DNA from: Rhodococcus pyridinivorans
Lineage (GTDB): Bacteria > Actinomycetota > Actinomycetes > Mycobacteriales > Mycobacteriaceae
Reading direction: 5' to 3'
Length of the DNA stretch: 64,000 bases
Assembly: GCF_900105195.1 (NCBI RefSeq)
Contig: NZ_FNRX01000002.1
Span: forward strand, 1,922,001-1,986,000
A program made the translations under genes and the position numbers. Below are positions 28,235 to 35,802 of this stretch, piece by piece (the first letter of the stretch is position 1; each line of letters opens with the position of its first letter). The notes under the pieces are model-generated. The model saw only the letters and a list, made by a program, of their open reading frames with translations. It searched no databases and had not been told where the DNA came from.

Positions 28235-29748
28235 TGGCGCTCCGGGACGAGACGGTCGTCGCGGTCGCGTTCACGCTGACACCCGGATCCGTCCACATCG
28301 GATGGCCCGGAACCACGCGCAGCGTGCCCGCTCTCGCCGCGGATCTCGGCGACCGACGGGTCTACGGAGCGGCAGCGGAGGAACCGTCGGAGCCGGCCGG
28401 CGTCGCAGGACTCATGGATGTCACGGAACTCGTGGATGCGGCCGCGGTCGAAGGGGAAACCGAACTCGGAGAACTGCTGAGCGGGCTCGTCTCCTACGCT
28501 GCAGCGACCGTGGGTGCACCGGACATCGGCGGGGTGGCGTGCGCGATACACCCGACCTGGTGGAACGAGCGGCGCCGCGATCTCTTCCGGACCGCCGTGC
28601 GGCAGGTCGCAGGCGATACGATCCTGCTTCCGGCCGCGGTGGCCGCCGCGCGCGCCGCCGATCCTGCGCCGCACGAGCGGTGTGCGGTGCTCGAATTCGC
28701 CGCCGGGGGAGTCACCGCCGTGAGCATCGCTCCGCCGGGGCCCGACGGGCCGACCGTCGAACGACTCGCACGCGATCCGGGTCTGTCGGTGCACTCCCCG
28801 GACGCCGCGATGCGACTCGAGAACCTGCTGACCTCGGTGTGCGGCGGGGCTGGGCCGGAGGTCGTGGTGGTCACCGGCGGCCCGGGCGAACCGTCCGGTG
28901 TCGAATCCTTCTCTCTCGCAGTTGATCTCGTGGGTTCGGGTCGGCGGGTGCTGCCCGTCGCGGCCTCGGAGATGCTCAGCGCCGTGACCGGCCCTCCGGC
29001 GCCACCGGCAGGAACCGGAGGGACCGCGAGAGCCCCGGCCATCGCTCCGACGACCGACGGACCCGACAGGACACTGCCGTGGCTCAGCGAGGTGCGCGCA
29101 CGCCCGGATCCCCCTCGTGGCGGGCGGGCCGGCACGGTGCCCGCGCTGGTCGTCGCCGGGGCGGTGATTCCGTTCCTGCTCGCCGCTGCGATCTTCCTGT
29201 GGCCGCTTCTCACCGGAGAAGGTGGAGACGCGGAGGTCCCGGCTCCGCCGGAAGTCGTTGCTGCAGAGGAGCCGCCGACCGACGCTCGTGAGCCCGAGTC
29301 GGCCGCCGACGCCGGTCCCTCCCCGTCGACGCGGATCGACGCCGGTCCGCTGCACCTCGACCTGCCGGAGGGCTGGCGCGTCCGCGACCCCGCGACTGTG
29401 CCCGAGGGGCGCGCGGAACTGATACCGGTCGGCGGAACCGATCGCCGGATCCTGGTCGTGTACCGCGATCTTCCCGACGGGATCGACGAGCGCTCGGTCG
29501 CCTCCGCGTTGGCGGAGCGGGCCGCCGAACGTGCACCTGTCATCCGCGACCTCGACACCGACACGACCTTCGCCGACCGCAAGGTCGTGGCGTACACCGA
29601 AGTTCCCGACGACTACTCGGTGGTGCGGTGGTCGGTCCTGGTCTTCCCCGGACTTCAGGTCTCCGTGGGATGCCAGTACCTCGAGGGGGAATGGACCCGT
29701 ATCCGGAGTGAATGCGAGCAGGCCGTCCACACCCTCCGGGGCGGGTGA
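28234..29748 (+). CDS. type VII secretion-associated protein, Rv3446c family
   Basis: The 504-residue protein has an actin-ATPase-like N-terminal part (residues 1-230), a Pro/Ala/Arg linker, one membrane segment near 305-328 (VPALVVAGAVIPFLLAAAIFL) and a C-terminal extracytoplasmic domain from about 370. It lies between eccC and the esx pair, the place of Rv3446c in ESX-4 as I recall. The ATG overlaps the eccC stop (TGATG with CGGAGGTG upstream). Its role is unknown; the architecture suggests a membrane-spanning accessory factor. Confidence 0.8.
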   Translation: MALRDETVVAVAFTLTPGSVHIGWPGTTRSVPALAADLGDRRVYGAAAEEPSEPAGVAGLMDVTELVDAAAVEGETELGELLSGLVSYAAATVGAPDIGGVACAIHPTWWNERRRDLFRTAVRQVAGDTILLPAAVAAARAADPAPHERCAVLEFAAGGVTAVSIAPPGPDGPTVERLARDPGLSVHSPDAAMRLENLLTSVCGGAGPEVVVVTGGPGEPSGVESFSLAVDLVGSGRRVLPVAASEMLSAVTGPPAPPAGTGGTARAPAIAPTTDGPDRTLPWLSEVRARPDPPRGGRAGTVPALVVAGAVIPFLLAAAIFLWPLLTGEGGDAEVPAPPEVVAAEEPPTDAREPESAADAGPSPSTRIDAGPLHLDLPEGWRVRDPATVPEGRAELIPVGGTDRRILVVYRDLPDGIDERSVASALAERAAERAPVIRDLDTDTTFADRKVVAYTEVPDDYSVVRWSVLVFPGLQVSVGCQYLEGEWTRIRSECEQAVHTLRGG

Positions 29749-29827
29749 GAAAAGTAGGTCCACGAATTTCGGAAGGCGCGGAACCGATACCGGATCGGGT
29801 GCGTCCAACCAGATGTAGGAGCCAGGA

Positions 29828-29847
29828 CCGGCTCGACACCGAGCCGG
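29828..29847 (+). other. hairpin upstream of the esx pair
   Basis: CCGGCTC at 29828-29834 pairs with GAGCCGG at 29841-29847 around a six-base loop, about 30 bases before esxU in a 130-base gap. It may set the mRNA ratio between the secretion machine genes and the secreted Esx proteins. Confidence 0.35.
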
Positions 29848-29878
29848 ATGATCCACGCACGAGCGAAGGAGTACGCCG

Positions 29879-30232
29879 TTGACCCAACCGACCGGCAATT
29901 CGAATCACCTCACCACCGATGTAGCGACGATGGAGGTCGTCGCGGGACAACTCCAGGACTCCCGCGCCGAACTCGACGCGATCCTCGGTCGTCTGACGGG
30001 CGTGGTGCAGTCCGCGCCGTCGGTCTGGCGGAGCCGCTCGGCGGAACAGTTCGCCGGAATCATGGAGCGCTGGAACGTCAACCACACCAAGCTGTCGAAC
30101 GCCCTGGACGAACTGGCAGAAGCCGTGCGCACCAGTGGACGGTCGTACGCCGCTGCCGAGGACCAGCAGGCCCAGTCCTTGTCGGCGATCGACCCCGATG
30201 GCGGTTCGGTGCTCAACGGGTCGTTCAACTGA
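29879..30232 (+). CDS. esxU: WXG100-family protein, EsxU-like
   Basis: The 117-residue helical-hairpin protein starts at a TTG with GCGAAGGAG upstream. The turn is SVWRSRSAEQFAG with Trp near residue 50, so the WXG glycine is Ser (W-R-S). A C-terminal YAAAE fits the YxxxD/E type VII secretion signal. It should form a heterodimer with the next gene product and be exported by the ESX-4 machine encoded just upstream. Position equals esxU (Rv3445c) in M. tuberculosis. Confidence 0.85.
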   Translation: MTQPTGNSNHLTTDVATMEVVAGQLQDSRAELDAILGRLTGVVQSAPSVWRSRSAEQFAGIMERWNVNHTKLSNALDELAEAVRTSGRSYAAAEDQQAQSLSAIDPDGGSVLNGSFN

Positions 30233-30292
30233 TCGCCGGTCGCTCCGGCACACAGCCCTCCGGCACACATTCGAGAACAAGGAGAACGATCC

Positions 30293-30583
30293 GTGTCCGA
30301 GATCTATCAGAACTTCGCCGGCGTCGCCGACCTGCACGCCCAGCTCGTGTCCGGTCAGAAGGCGATCGAGGCGACGCTCGACCGCATCGAGGGGCAGGTG
30401 GCGCCCCTCATCGCCACCTGGGACAGTGGGGCGCAGGAGCGCTACGCCGCCACGCAGGCGCGCTGGAACGAGGCCGAGGCCGGCCTCATCCAGGTGCTGC
30501 ACGACATCGGTCGGGTGGTCTCGACCGGTAACGACAACATGCAGGAGGTCGAGCGACTGAACCAGCAGCGCTTCCCGGGCTGA
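30293..30583 (+). CDS. esxT: WXG100-family protein, EsxT-like
   Basis: The 96-residue protein starts with GTG after an AAGGAG. Its turn is [13 protein letters not shown] with Trp near residue 43, again W-x-Ser instead of W-x-Gly. No YxxxD/E motif is visible at its C-terminus, so the secretion signal of the pair is carried by the EsxU-like partner. It is the last gene of the ESX-4 locus; a hairpin terminator follows at 30620-30653. Confidence 0.85.
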   Translation: MSEIYQNFAGVADLHAQLVSGQKAIEATLDRIEGQVAPLIATWDSGAQERYAATQARWNEAEAGLIQVLHDIGRVVSTGNDNMQEVERLNQQRFPG

Positions 30584-30619
30584 TCCGGGTCTGCCGGATC
30601 CGGACCGATCCGGCGCTGT

Positions 30620-30653
30620 CACGTCCCGGTGGTGGAGAGGCCGCCGGGACGTG
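30620..30653 (+). terminator. hairpin terminator ending the ESX-4 operon
   Basis: CACGTCCCGG at 30620-30629 pairs with CCGGGACGTG at 30644-30653. Three inner pairs extend the stem to 13 with an eight-base loop. It separates esxT from rplM. Confidence 0.75.
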
Positions 30654-30711
30654 CTGCTGCTTCCGGGGTGCTCCAGCGGAGGGTGCGCGAGGGCAGGGCT
30701 GCTGCGGCGCT

Positions 30712-30741
30712 TTGACCGGCCCGGCGTCCGCCCGGTAGAGT
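30712..30741 (+). promoter_or_regulatory. SigA-type promoter of rplM-rpsI
   Basis: TTGACC at 30712-30717 and TAGAGT at 30736-30741 with an 18-base spacer are close to consensus. The leader to rplM is about 125 bases and holds a hairpin, GTCGCAC at 30755-30761 with GTGCGAC at 30778-30784, a possible site for feedback by L13. Confidence 0.7.
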
Positions 30742-30872
30742 GTCCCCTCGGCGTGTCGCACGTCGTCGTGCCCTGTGGTGCGACGAACACCTCTCCCGGG
30801 TCCCAACTGGCCGCCGGGCGTGGCAACCGTCGGCATGCAGGCCAGCAGCGAAACGATAGACGAGGAAGATCT

Positions 30873-31316
30873 GTGTCTACGTACACACCGAAGGCCGGCG
30901 ACGTGACCCATCAGTGGCACGTCATCGACGCCACCGACGTGGTGCTCGGCCGCCTCGCGGTGCAGGCGGCAAACCTGCTCCGCGGCAAGCACAAGCCCAC
31001 ATTCGCGCCGCACGTCGACGGTGGTGACTTCGTCGTCATCATCAACGCCGACAAGGTTGCCGTCTCCGGCAACAAGCGGACCGACAAGTTCCTCTACAGC
31101 CACTCCGGTCACCCGGGCGGTCTGCGGGCTCGTTCCGTCGGCGAGGTTCTCGAGAAGAACCCCGACCGCCTCGTGGAGAAGGCCGTCACCGGCATGCTCC
31201 CGAAGAACAAGCTCGGTCGCGCCATCGCGAAGAAGCTGAAGGTCTACGCGGGCCCGAACCACCCCCACGCCGCGCAGCAGCCGGTGCCGTTCGAGATCAA
31301 GCAGGTGGCACAGTGA
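30873..31316 (+). CDS. rplM: 50S ribosomal protein L13
   Basis: The 147-residue protein has [25 protein letters not shown] in part near residue 14 and the family motifs [12 protein letters not shown] and [13 protein letters not shown]13 is an early 50S assembly protein. The GTG at 30873 ([10 protein letters not shown]) has GAGGAAG upstream. It overlaps rpsI as GTGA, the universal rplM-rpsI pair. The pair directly follows the ESX-4 locus, as in mycobacteria. Confidence 0.96.
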   Translation: MSTYTPKAGDVTHQWHVIDATDVVLGRLAVQAANLLRGKHKPTFAPHVDGGDFVVIINADKVAVSGNKRTDKFLYSHSGHPGGLRARSVGEVLEKNPDRLVEKAVTGMLPKNKLGRAIAKKLKVYAGPNHPHAAQQPVPFEIKQVAQ

Positions 31317-31816
31317 CGACGCCCGAGGAACAGAACGTGAACCCCGAAGAGTACGTCGAGAACGTCGAGGTCGCTGCAGACGAGTACGTCGAGGACGTCG
31401 TCGAGGCACCTGCTGCCCCGATCGTGTTCGACCGTCCGGTCCAGACCGTCGGTCGCCGTAAGGAGGCTGTCGTCCGCGTCCGCCTCGTGCCCGGCACCGG
31501 CAACTTCACCCTCAACGGCCGCACCATCGAGGACTACTTCCCGAACAAGGTGCACCAGCAGCTCGTGAAGTCGCCCCTGGTGACGGTCGAGCGCACCGAG
31601 TCGTTCGACATCCACGCGCGCCTGCACGGCGGCGGTCCGTCCGGCCAGGCCGGCGCGCTGCGTCTCGCCATCGCGCGTGCACTCACCGAGGTCACCCCCG
31701 AGGATCGCCCCGCGCTCAAGCGTGCCGGCTTCCTCACGCGTGACCCGCGTGCCGTCGAGCGCAAGAAGTACGGCCTGAAGAAGGCCCGTAAGGCATCGCA
31801 GTACTCCAAGCGCTGA
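31313..31816 (+). CDS. rpsI: 30S ribosomal protein S9 with acidic N-terminal extension
   Basis: The 167-residue protein ends with the S9 C-terminal tail [12 protein letters not shown] that reaches P-site tRNA, and has [19 protein letters not shown] in the middle. The first 35 residues are an acidic extension rich in Glu, Val and Asp ([11 protein letters not shown]), common in Actinobacteria. The GTG start overlaps the rplM stop. A strong hairpin terminator follows. Confidence 0.96.
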   Translation: MTTPEEQNVNPEEYVENVEVAADEYVEDVVEAPAAPIVFDRPVQTVGRRKEAVVRVRLVPGTGNFTLNGRTIEDYFPNKVHQQLVKSPLVTVERTESFDIHARLHGGGPSGQAGALRLAIARALTEVTPEDRPALKRAGFLTRDPRAVERKKYGLKKARKASQYSKR

Positions 31817-31866
31817 TGTGCCGCCGACGCTGATTTCGTCAGAGTCGGCACCTGTTCCATCACGAG

Positions 31867-31903
31867 AGCAGGCGTCGGTAGACATCTCCTACCGGCGCCT
31901 GCT
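31867..31903 (+). terminator. hairpin terminator after rpsI
   Basis: A 15-base-pair stem (31867-31881 with 31889-31903, one G-U pair) with a seven-base loop and a short T stretch after it ends the rplM-rpsI unit. Confidence 0.85.
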
Positions 31904-31968
31904 TTCGTGCATTCTGTCCTCTATCGACACCCGCGGCGGGGGCCGCACACGACTGGGAGGCTGTGTAC

Positions 31969-33309
31969 ATGGGTCGGTTGTTCGGCACCGACGGAGTCCG
32001 GGGCTTGGCCAACGCCGAGCTCACATTGGAGCTGGCAGTACGCCTGGCAGGCGCTGCGGCAGCGGTCCTGGCCCCGCAGGGTGCCGAGCGGCGACCGGTC
32101 GCGGTCGTGGGTCGAGATCCACGCGCGAGCGGGGAGATGCTCGAGGCGGCCGTCACGGCCGGACTCACCGCAGCCGGAGTCGACGTGGTGTCGGTGGGCG
32201 TACTGCCCACCCCAGCGGTCGCGTACCTCACGGGTGACTACGGCGCCGACCTCGGCGTGATGATCTCCGCGTCGCACAATCCGATGCCCGACAACGGCAT
32301 CAAGATCTTCGCAGCCGGCGGGCACAAGCTCGACGACGAGGTCGAGGACCGGATCGAAGCGGTGCTGCACGGCGACGCCGAGAGCGCCGCACGCCCCACC
32401 GGCTCCGGTATCGGCCGGGTGCGCGTCGTGTCCGACGCCCTCGACCGTTATCTCGCGCATCTCGCGACGGCCGTGCACAAGCCGCTCACCGGTACGACCG
32501 TAGTGGTCGACTGCGCGCACGGCGCCGCCTCGCAGGCCGGCCCGGCCGCCTACGCGGCCGCAGGTGCCACGGTCATCGCGATCAACGCCGAACCCGACGG
32601 ACTGAACATCAACGACGGCTGCGGATCCACGCACCTGTCCGTGCTGCAGCAGGCCGTGCTCGAGCACGGCGCCGACCTCGGTCTCGCGCACGACGGCGAC
32701 GCCGACCGCTGCCTCGCCGTCGATGCGACCGGCACGGTGGTCGACGGTGACGCGATCATGGCGATCCTCGCTCTCGGCATGCACGAAGCCGGTGAACTTC
32801 CCGACGACACCCTCGTCGCCACGGTGATGAGCAATCTCGGTCTGCATCTCGCGATGCGCGCGGCGGGGATCCAGGTGCGCACCGTCGGCGTGGGCGACCG
32901 CTACGTGCTCGAGGAGCTCCGCCGCGGTGGCTACGGCCTCGGCGGTGAGCAGTCCGGCCACATCGTCCTGCCCGCGCACGGTACGACCGGCGACGGCGTG
33001 CTCACGGGCCTGCGCCTGATGGAGCGGATCGCCACGACGGGTCTGCCGCTCGCGAAGCTCGCCTCGGTGATGACATCGCTTCCGCAGGTCCTCGTGAACG
33101 TGCGGGTCCACGACAAGGTCGCCGTCGCGAGCGATCCTGCGGTGGCGGACGCGGTCGCGGAGGCCGAGCGCGAACTCGGTGAGACCGGCCGGGTGCTGCT
33201 GCGTCCGTCGGGCACCGAGCAGCTCGTACGCGTCATGGTCGAAGCCGCCGACGACGATCACGCCCGGGCGGTCGCCGACCGTCTCGCGGGAGTCGTCGCC
33301 GCCGTCTGA
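31969..33309 (+). CDS. glmM: phosphoglucosamine mutase
   Basis: GlmM converts glucosamine-6-phosphate to glucosamine-1-phosphate for peptidoglycan precursor UDP-GlcNAc. The 446-residue protein has the active serine S102 in [12 protein letters not shown], the metal loop DGDADRC near 243 and the C-terminal [12 protein letters not shown] phosphate loop. GTG at 31963 is in frame, but ATG 31969 gives the conserved [12 protein letters not shown] start with GGGAGG upstream. Its partner glmS is only 2.5 kb downstream. Confidence 0.96.
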   Translation: MGRLFGTDGVRGLANAELTLELAVRLAGAAAAVLAPQGAERRPVAVVGRDPRASGEMLEAAVTAGLTAAGVDVVSVGVLPTPAVAYLTGDYGADLGVMISASHNPMPDNGIKIFAAGGHKLDDEVEDRIEAVLHGDAESAARPTGSGIGRVRVVSDALDRYLAHLATAVHKPLTGTTVVVDCAHGAASQAGPAAYAAAGATVIAINAEPDGLNINDGCGSTHLSVLQQAVLEHGADLGLAHDGDADRCLAVDATGTVVDGDAIMAILALGMHEAGELPDDTLVATVMSNLGLHLAMRAAGIQVRTVGVGDRYVLEELRRGGYGLGGEQSGHIVLPAHGTTGDGVLTGLRLMERIATTGLPLAKLASVMTSLPQVLVNVRVHDKVAVASDPAVADAVAEAERELGETGRVLLRPSGTEQLVRVMVEAADDDHARAVADRLAGVVAAV

Positions 33310-33334
33310 CCTGCGCGGTCCCTGCCCTTCGCTG

Positions 33335-33371
33335 CCGGTTTCCGCTCGCAGTCACGCTGCGGTGGAACCGG
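33335..33371 (+). terminator. probable hairpin after glmM
   Basis: CCGGTT at 33335-33340 pairs with AACCGG at 33366-33371, and GCAG at 33348-33351 with CTGC at 33357-33360 inside, leaving internal loops. A second small stem lies at 33392-33408. The gap before the next gene is 118 bases. Confidence 0.4.
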
Positions 33372-33427
33372 ATCGTCCTGCGCTGCGTCCTAACCCTTCG
33401 AGAGGGTTCGGTGGGTGAAGGGCGGAC

Positions 33428-33796
33428 ATGGACACACAGCACAGCACGATCCAGGTCGACGGCGACGCGGTGCGAGCCGTCGCGGCACGACTCGAGGAGG
33501 TCGCCGAGGACGCCGACGACGAGATCCGTCGTGGCTTCGGCGGTCTCGTCTTCGATGGCTCCGGTGCCGGATCGACGCACCGGTCGGCCGGCGTTCGCGT
33601 CGAGACCGGATATCGCAGGATGCGTGCGACGTGTGAGAGCTGGGCGGCGACCGTACAGGCGCAGGCCGACGCATTGCGCGCGGCGGCAGACAGATACCGG
33701 CACCAGGACGACGCGACCGGCATCGCCCTCACCGCTGTGACCGGTGCCGAACTCGACAGCGTCGGGTTCGGCGACGCAGGGACCCGGCAGCCGTGA
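33428..33796 (+). CDS. small helical protein, possibly ESX-secreted (Rv3440c position)
   Basis: This 122-residue Ala-rich protein is predicted to be helical and has no signal peptide or membrane segment. It begins MDTQHSTIQVDGDAVRAVA and has a central WAATVQAQADALRAAADRY, resembling EspC/WXG-like secretion-associated proteins. The next gene overlaps it by four bases. By position it matches Rv3440c of M. tuberculosis. A link to the ESX-4 locus 3 kb upstream is inference from fold and place. Confidence 0.5.
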   Translation: MDTQHSTIQVDGDAVRAVAARLEEVAEDADDEIRRGFGGLVFDGSGAGSTHRSAGVRVETGYRRMRATCESWAATVQAQADALRAAADRYRHQDDATGIALTAVTGAELDSVGFGDAGTRQP

Positions 33797-34809
33797 GGAC
33801 CCCTCCCGAGAGCGCAGGCGACATCCTCGACGCGGGAGCGCCCGGCCTGGCCCGCCTGACCGACCTCGTGCAGTCCCTGCACACTCTCGGGCTCGAGTCC
33901 GGCTGTTGCGTCGCGGACGTCCGGGCACGCTACGACGAGGAACGAACCCTCTCGTTGCCCGCCCTCGCCGACGACGCCGCCACGACGCGCTCGCTCGCGA
34001 CCTCGCTCGGTCGTCGGACCGACGAACAGCGTCGCCTCCTGCAGCAACTCGACGAGTCGTGGGACGGATCCGCCGCCGACCGGGCTCGCGCCGAGCTGAC
34101 GGCCACCGTCCGTTCCGGAGTGGCGCTGTGTGCGTCGCTGACCGATCTCGCGGTCGCGCTGGAATCGGCGGCCACCGCGATCGCCGCAGCGTTGCGTGAG
34201 AAGGCCCGCGTCGTCGGGGCACTCGCGGAAGGCACCGTCGACGGTCGCACGAGGGACGAGATCGACACGATCGTCGCCGGAGCGAGCGGTGGCCCGCACG
34301 GACCGAGCCCGGAGGAGCATGCCCGCTGGTTCGGCAACCCGCCCGGTGGCGACGTGGGCGACCCGCCCGGTGGCAACCTGGGCGACCCGCCCGGTGGCGA
34401 CGTGTCCGACCCTGCCGCCGAGTGCCGGAGATGGATGGAGGAACGTCTGGTCCCGGCGGTCCGGGACGCCGTCGACGTGGTGCTCGGGGCATGTGAGGAG
34501 GCCGTCCGCCGGATCGCCGGCAGCGTCACCGACCTGGCGACGACCACCGAACGCGTCGCCGATGATGCCGGGGCGGCGGCCGCGGGCGTATCCGGTGCCG
34601 GGACGGTGGCTCCCGTCGTCGACGACGGGTCGACGCAGCACGGACCGAGCGACCCGCCGAATCAAGGTGCACTGCTGACGGTTCCCGGGATCCGCCCGGG
34701 CGAACGCAGACGCGAACACACCCCAGGACCGGTCGAGGCCGACCGCCGGCAGGACGAGAACGACGAGGGCGGTGCAGGAGTCGTGCTCGCGGAAGCCGGA
34801 CCGCTGTGA
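33793..34809 (+). CDS. WXG-like Ala-rich protein with Pro-Gly repeat linker (Rv3439c position)
   Basis: The 338-residue protein starts at GTG overlapping the previous stop (GTGA). Residues 1-150 are helical with a LDESWDGSAADRARAEL segment, a clear W-D-G turn like WXG100/LXG proteins. Residues 181-205 are three GDPPGG(D/N) repeats from 24-bp units. A second helical part with a Cys pair follows, then a polar acidic tail. It has no signal peptide. It may be a type VII substrate; function unknown. Confidence 0.5.
   Translation: MRTPPESAGDILDAGAPGLARLTDLVQSLHTLGLESGCCVADVRARYDEERTLSLPALADDAATTRSLATSLGRRTDEQRRLLQQLDESWDGSAADRARAELTATVRSGVALCASLTDLAVALESAATAIAAALREKARVVGALAEGTVDGRTRDEIDTIVAGASGGPHGPSPEEHARWFGNPPGGDVGDPPGGNLGDPPGGDVSDPAAECRRWMEERLVPAVRDAVDVVLGACEEAVRRIAGSVTDLATTTERVADDAGAAAAGVSGAGTVAPVVDDGSTQHGPSDPPNQGALLTVPGIRPGERRREHTPGPVEADRRQDENDEGGAGVVLAEAGPL
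34337..34408 (+). repeat. 24-bp tandem repeat, three copies
   Basis: Copies at 34337-34360, 34361-34384 and 34385-34408 differ by only a few bases. Each encodes eight residues with the core PPGG, so the linker of the WXG-like protein can grow or shrink in frame. Confidence 0.9.
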
Positions 34810-34825
34810 CGCGAACGACGGAACG

Positions 34826-35674
34826 TCAGCGCCCGAGGAGCAGGTTGACCTGCGTGCCGAGATCGCGATCGACGACGTCGGGGTCGGAGATCACCGTGGA
34901 GCCGGGCAGCTCTGTTGTGAGGTCGGAGAAGATCGCGTACGTCTTGTCGCCCGTGAGACGGTGCAGCAGGAAGCCGGTGAGCAGCGCACGAGTGCGTTCC
35001 TGGGTGCGACGCTCGGCACCACCGACGCCGAGCGCTCCGAGCAGGCGGCGCCCCTCGACGAGTCCTTCGTCGTTCGCCTTCTCGACGACCCGCAGCTGCA
35101 CGTCGTCGCTGCCCCAGCCCCGGGCGACCGCGACGGCGTCGCTGGTCATCGACCCGATGCTCTTCTCGCCGACGAGGACGAGGCCCGGTGCCCGCACGCG
35201 GCCCGCGGCTTCGGAGGCAGCGGGGGAGACGGGCGAGGGGTAGAGCGCGGCGACGGCCGCGACCTCACGCCTCGCAGCGGCGAGCACCGCCGCCCCGGCA
35301 CCCGAGCCGTGGCCCACCAGCGCGAGCTTCGACGGATGGACACTGATCCGCCCGGTACCGAGACGCACGCCGGTGCAGATGTCGAGGGTGGTGAGCAGGT
35401 CGGTCGACAACCCGATCGCCGACGGCACCGGTCCGCGCTCGGTGTTGGGCGCGCCTACCACGATTCCCCAGGACGCGAGATGCTCGAAGAGCTTCGAGTA
35501 CTTCGTGACCCCGGTGAGCCAGCCGTGCCCGAACGCGATCGCGGGCAGGTCGAAACCTTCCGCGGGGGTGTACACGACACCCGGCTGACCGGCGAGCGCC
35601 AGGTCGCCGCGCAGCACCGAGTGCGGGCCGCGCCGGGAGAGTTCCTGAGCCAGTTTCTTGGGGTTCGCCGCCAC
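34826..35674 (-). CDS. alpha/beta-hydrolase-like protein, Rv3438 position
   Basis: The 282-residue protein starts with GTG (MAANPKKLAQ). It has an alpha/beta-hydrolase pattern: oxyanion strand IAFGHGWLTG near residue 46 and nucleophile elbow GHGSGAGAA near 120. It resembles dienelactone hydrolase or chlorophyllase-type proteins. There is no signal peptide. It is convergent with the 33793 gene and divergent from glmS. Substrate unknown. Confidence 0.65.
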   Translation of the reverse strand: MAANPKKLAQELSRRGPHSVLRGDLALAGQPGVVYTPAEGFDLPAIAFGHGWLTGVTKYSKLFEHLASWGIVVGAPNTERGPVPSAIGLSTDLLTTLDICTGVRLGTGRISVHPSKLALVGHGSGAGAAVLAAARREVAAVAALYPSPVSPAASEAAGRVRAPGLVLVGEKSIGSMTSDAVAVARGWGSDDVQLRVVEKANDEGLVEGRRLLGALGVGGAERRTQERTRALLTGFLLHRLTGDKTYAIFSDLTTELPGSTVISDPDVVDRDLGTQVNLLLGR

Positions 35675-35764
35675 GGCCTGAACGTTAGCGGATGGTGATG
35701 CCCGCCGGGGTCGGTGCGTACCGGACGGCGTGCCCCGATGCAGGTGTACGGGCTCACCGGTGTG

Positions 35765-35795
35765 TTGTTCCCGGGCGGGGGTCGACCAGTACCCT
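35765..35795 (+). promoter_or_regulatory. putative glmS promoter, leaderless
   Basis: TTGTTC at 35765-35770 and TACCCT at 35790-35795 lie 19 bases apart. The -10 box ends seven bases before the glmS ATG, so transcription would start on or next to it. No ribosome binding site is present, and there is no room for a glmS ribozyme leader. Confidence 0.5.
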
Positions 35796-35802
35796 GCTAG
35801 GC

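Noticed and set aside
35675..35802. glmS ribozyme or riboswitch
   Set aside because: The gap is short, the -10 box lies next to the ATG, and no ribozyme core was recognised.
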